Positions 6,090 to 6,833 of a stretch of 6,833 nt of DNA are shown here, piece after piece. This stretch comes from Coriobacteriia bacterium (GTDB lineage Bacteria > Actinomycetota > Coriobacteriia > Coriobacteriales > QAMH01). How positions within the stretch are numbered: the first letter of the stretch is position 1; every line of letters starts with the position of its first letter. Where the stretch lies: contig CAAEQF010000084.1 in NCBI GenBank assembly GCA_900758075.1, forward strand, positions 1 through 6,833, written 5' to 3'. Under the pieces are notes generated by a model. That model was not told the DNA's origin. It saw only the letters and a program-made list of their open reading frames with translations, and did no database searches. A program made the position numbers and the translations under genes.

Positions 6090-6557
6090 ATGAAGCTCAA
6101 GGTCGTGGCAGTTGGAAAGCTCAAAGAGCGCTTCTGGAAGGACGCCGTGGCAGAATACGCCAAGCGCTTGGGCGCCTATGCCAATCTCCAGATTGTCGAG
6201 GTGCCCGACCACGACCCCGCAAAGGCGGGTGGGGACGCCGCGGTGGTCAAGGCTGAGGGCGCCGATATCCTGAAGGCAGTGGGCTCCTCGTACGTCATCT
6301 TGCTCGCCATCGACGGCACGGAACGCTCGAGCGAGTCGTTCTCGCGGCGCCTCGAGCGGCTCATGACGCACGGTGCCGGCAGCATCGCGTTTGTCGTCGG
6401 CGGGTCGACCGGCGTGAGCGACGAGGTGCGGGCGCGCGCCGACGAGACGCTGTCGTTTGGCCCGATCACGTTGCCGCATAACCTCGCGCGTGTCGTCTTG
6501 CTCGAGCAGACGTACCGCGCGTTCAAGATAATGAGGGGCGAACCCTACCACAAGTAG
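6090..6557 (+). CDS. rlmH: 23S rRNA (pseudouridine(1915)-N(3))-methyltransferase RlmH
   Basis: SPOUT-class enzyme that methylates N3 of pseudouridine 1915 in helix 69 of 23S rRNA on the assembled 70S ribosome, using S-adenosylmethionine, as a homodimer. The 155 residues equal the normal family length (about 155-160). The N-terminus MKLKVVAVGKLKERFWKDAV, the cofactor-knot motif FVVGGSTGVSDEV at 106-118 and the hallmark C-terminus HNLARVVLLEQTYRAFKIMR with terminal GEPYHK are all present. ATG at 6090 is fixed by the MKLKVV start; the GGGGAAG ribosome site lies inside the end of nth (6078-6084). It sits between nth and mfd, so a ribosome-modification gene is embedded in a repair cluster. Confidence 0.95.
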   Translation: MKLKVVAVGKLKERFWKDAVAEYAKRLGAYANLQIVEVPDHDPAKAGGDAAVVKAEGADILKAVGSSYVILLAIDGTERSSESFSRRLERLMTHGAGSIAFVVGGSTGVSDEVRARADETLSFGPITLPHNLARVVLLEQTYRAFKIMRGEPYHK

Positions 6558-6578
6558 AAAGTACGGTGCTTCACCGAC

Positions 6579-6833
6579 ATGCTTATCGACAAACTGCAAA
6601 AGAAGTTCTTCGCCGGCCAGCTCATGCGCCCGGCGCTCGAGAAGCTCGATGGCGGCGACGACGTGTCGCTCGGCGTCGTGGCCTCGGTCAGGCCGTTTAT
6701 CGTGGCCTCGCTGTACGCGCGGCGCCCGCGCCCCATCCTGGTGGTGGTGAGCGGAGACGAGGCTGCCGAGCGCTTCTCGCATGCGGTGGCATCCTACATC
6801 GGGCGCAAGAACGTGCTCGTGCTCCCCGAGCGC
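6579..6833 (+). CDS. mfd: Transcription-repair coupling factor Mfd, N-terminal fragment cut by window end
   Basis: Mfd releases RNA polymerase stalled at DNA damage and recruits UvrA. Only the first 85 codons are visible (the family is about 1,100-1,200 residues), in an open frame running off the window. The fragment has the Mfd start of the UvrB-like domain 1: a helical lead, then a segment ending VVASVRPFIVASLYARRP at 33-50, the strand PILVVVSGDEAAERF at 52-66 and KNVLVLPER at 77-85, matching the pattern of Mfd/UvrB N-termini (polypeptide access, then D/E-A-A-E helix, then F/L-P strand). ATG at 6579 is the only start codon in frame after the rlmH stop at 6555-6557, which lies in the same frame. 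No clear Shine-Dalgarno sequence is seen in the 21-base gap. Identity rests on a short piece; a UvrB-like helicase would be the alternative. Confidence 0.75.
   Translation, partial: MLIDKLQKKFFAGQLMRPALEKLDGGDDVSLGVVASVRPFIVASLYARRPRPILVVVSGDEAAERFSHAVASYIGRKNVLVLPER

Noticed and set aside
5505..6782. 425-residue open frame on the - strand opposite nth, rlmH and mfd
   Set aside because: An antisense shadow of GC-rich coding sequence; composition is arginine/histidine-rich and shows no domain.

Overview
The window is 6.8 kb of GC-rich bacterial chromosome with ordinary housekeeping genes. Protein similarity, strong G/C preference at third codon positions and gene content suggest a high-GC actinobacterium, most likely of the Coriobacteriia (Collinsella/Olsenella/Atopobium type). 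That placement is an inference from recognition and was not tested by a search.

Layout. The left end holds the 3' part of leuB (leucine biosynthesis), followed 28 bases later by galU (UDP-glucose synthesis), both on +. After galU comes a 293-base non-coding stretch with a hairpin and an ordered array of four 35-bp dyad-symmetric GCCA/TGGC repeats. A tRNA-Ser(UGA) gene with encoded CCA follows, and tadA (tRNA adenosine-34 deaminase) starts 25 bases after it. The right flank of tadA is convergent with a two-gene unit on the - strand: a family 2 glycosyltransferase, then a multi-pass membrane protein of the lysylphosphatidylglycerol synthase TM / YbhN (UPF0104) flippase-like family. That unit has a near-consensus promoter (TTGGCA, 16-bp spacer, TATAAT). 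Across a 321-base divergent region, a + strand cluster begins: nth (endonuclease III), rlmH (23S rRNA methyltransferase, 2 bases after nth) and the first 85 codons of mfd (transcription-repair coupling factor), cut by the window edge.

How the genes fit together. galU, the glycosyltransferase and the flippase-like protein all fit envelope glycan or glycolipid synthesis, although galU is separated from the other two and on the opposite strand. tRNA-Ser and tadA both belong to translation; nth, rlmH and mfd combine DNA repair with ribosome modification in one probable transcript.

The least explained structure is the repeat array at 1857-2030. Two of its units are identical, all four share the same internal symmetry, the spacing is 50/39/50 bp, and one hairpin arm shows a compensatory base-pair change. 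No mobile element, CRISPR array, toxin-antitoxin or defence system, or biosynthetic cluster is visible.
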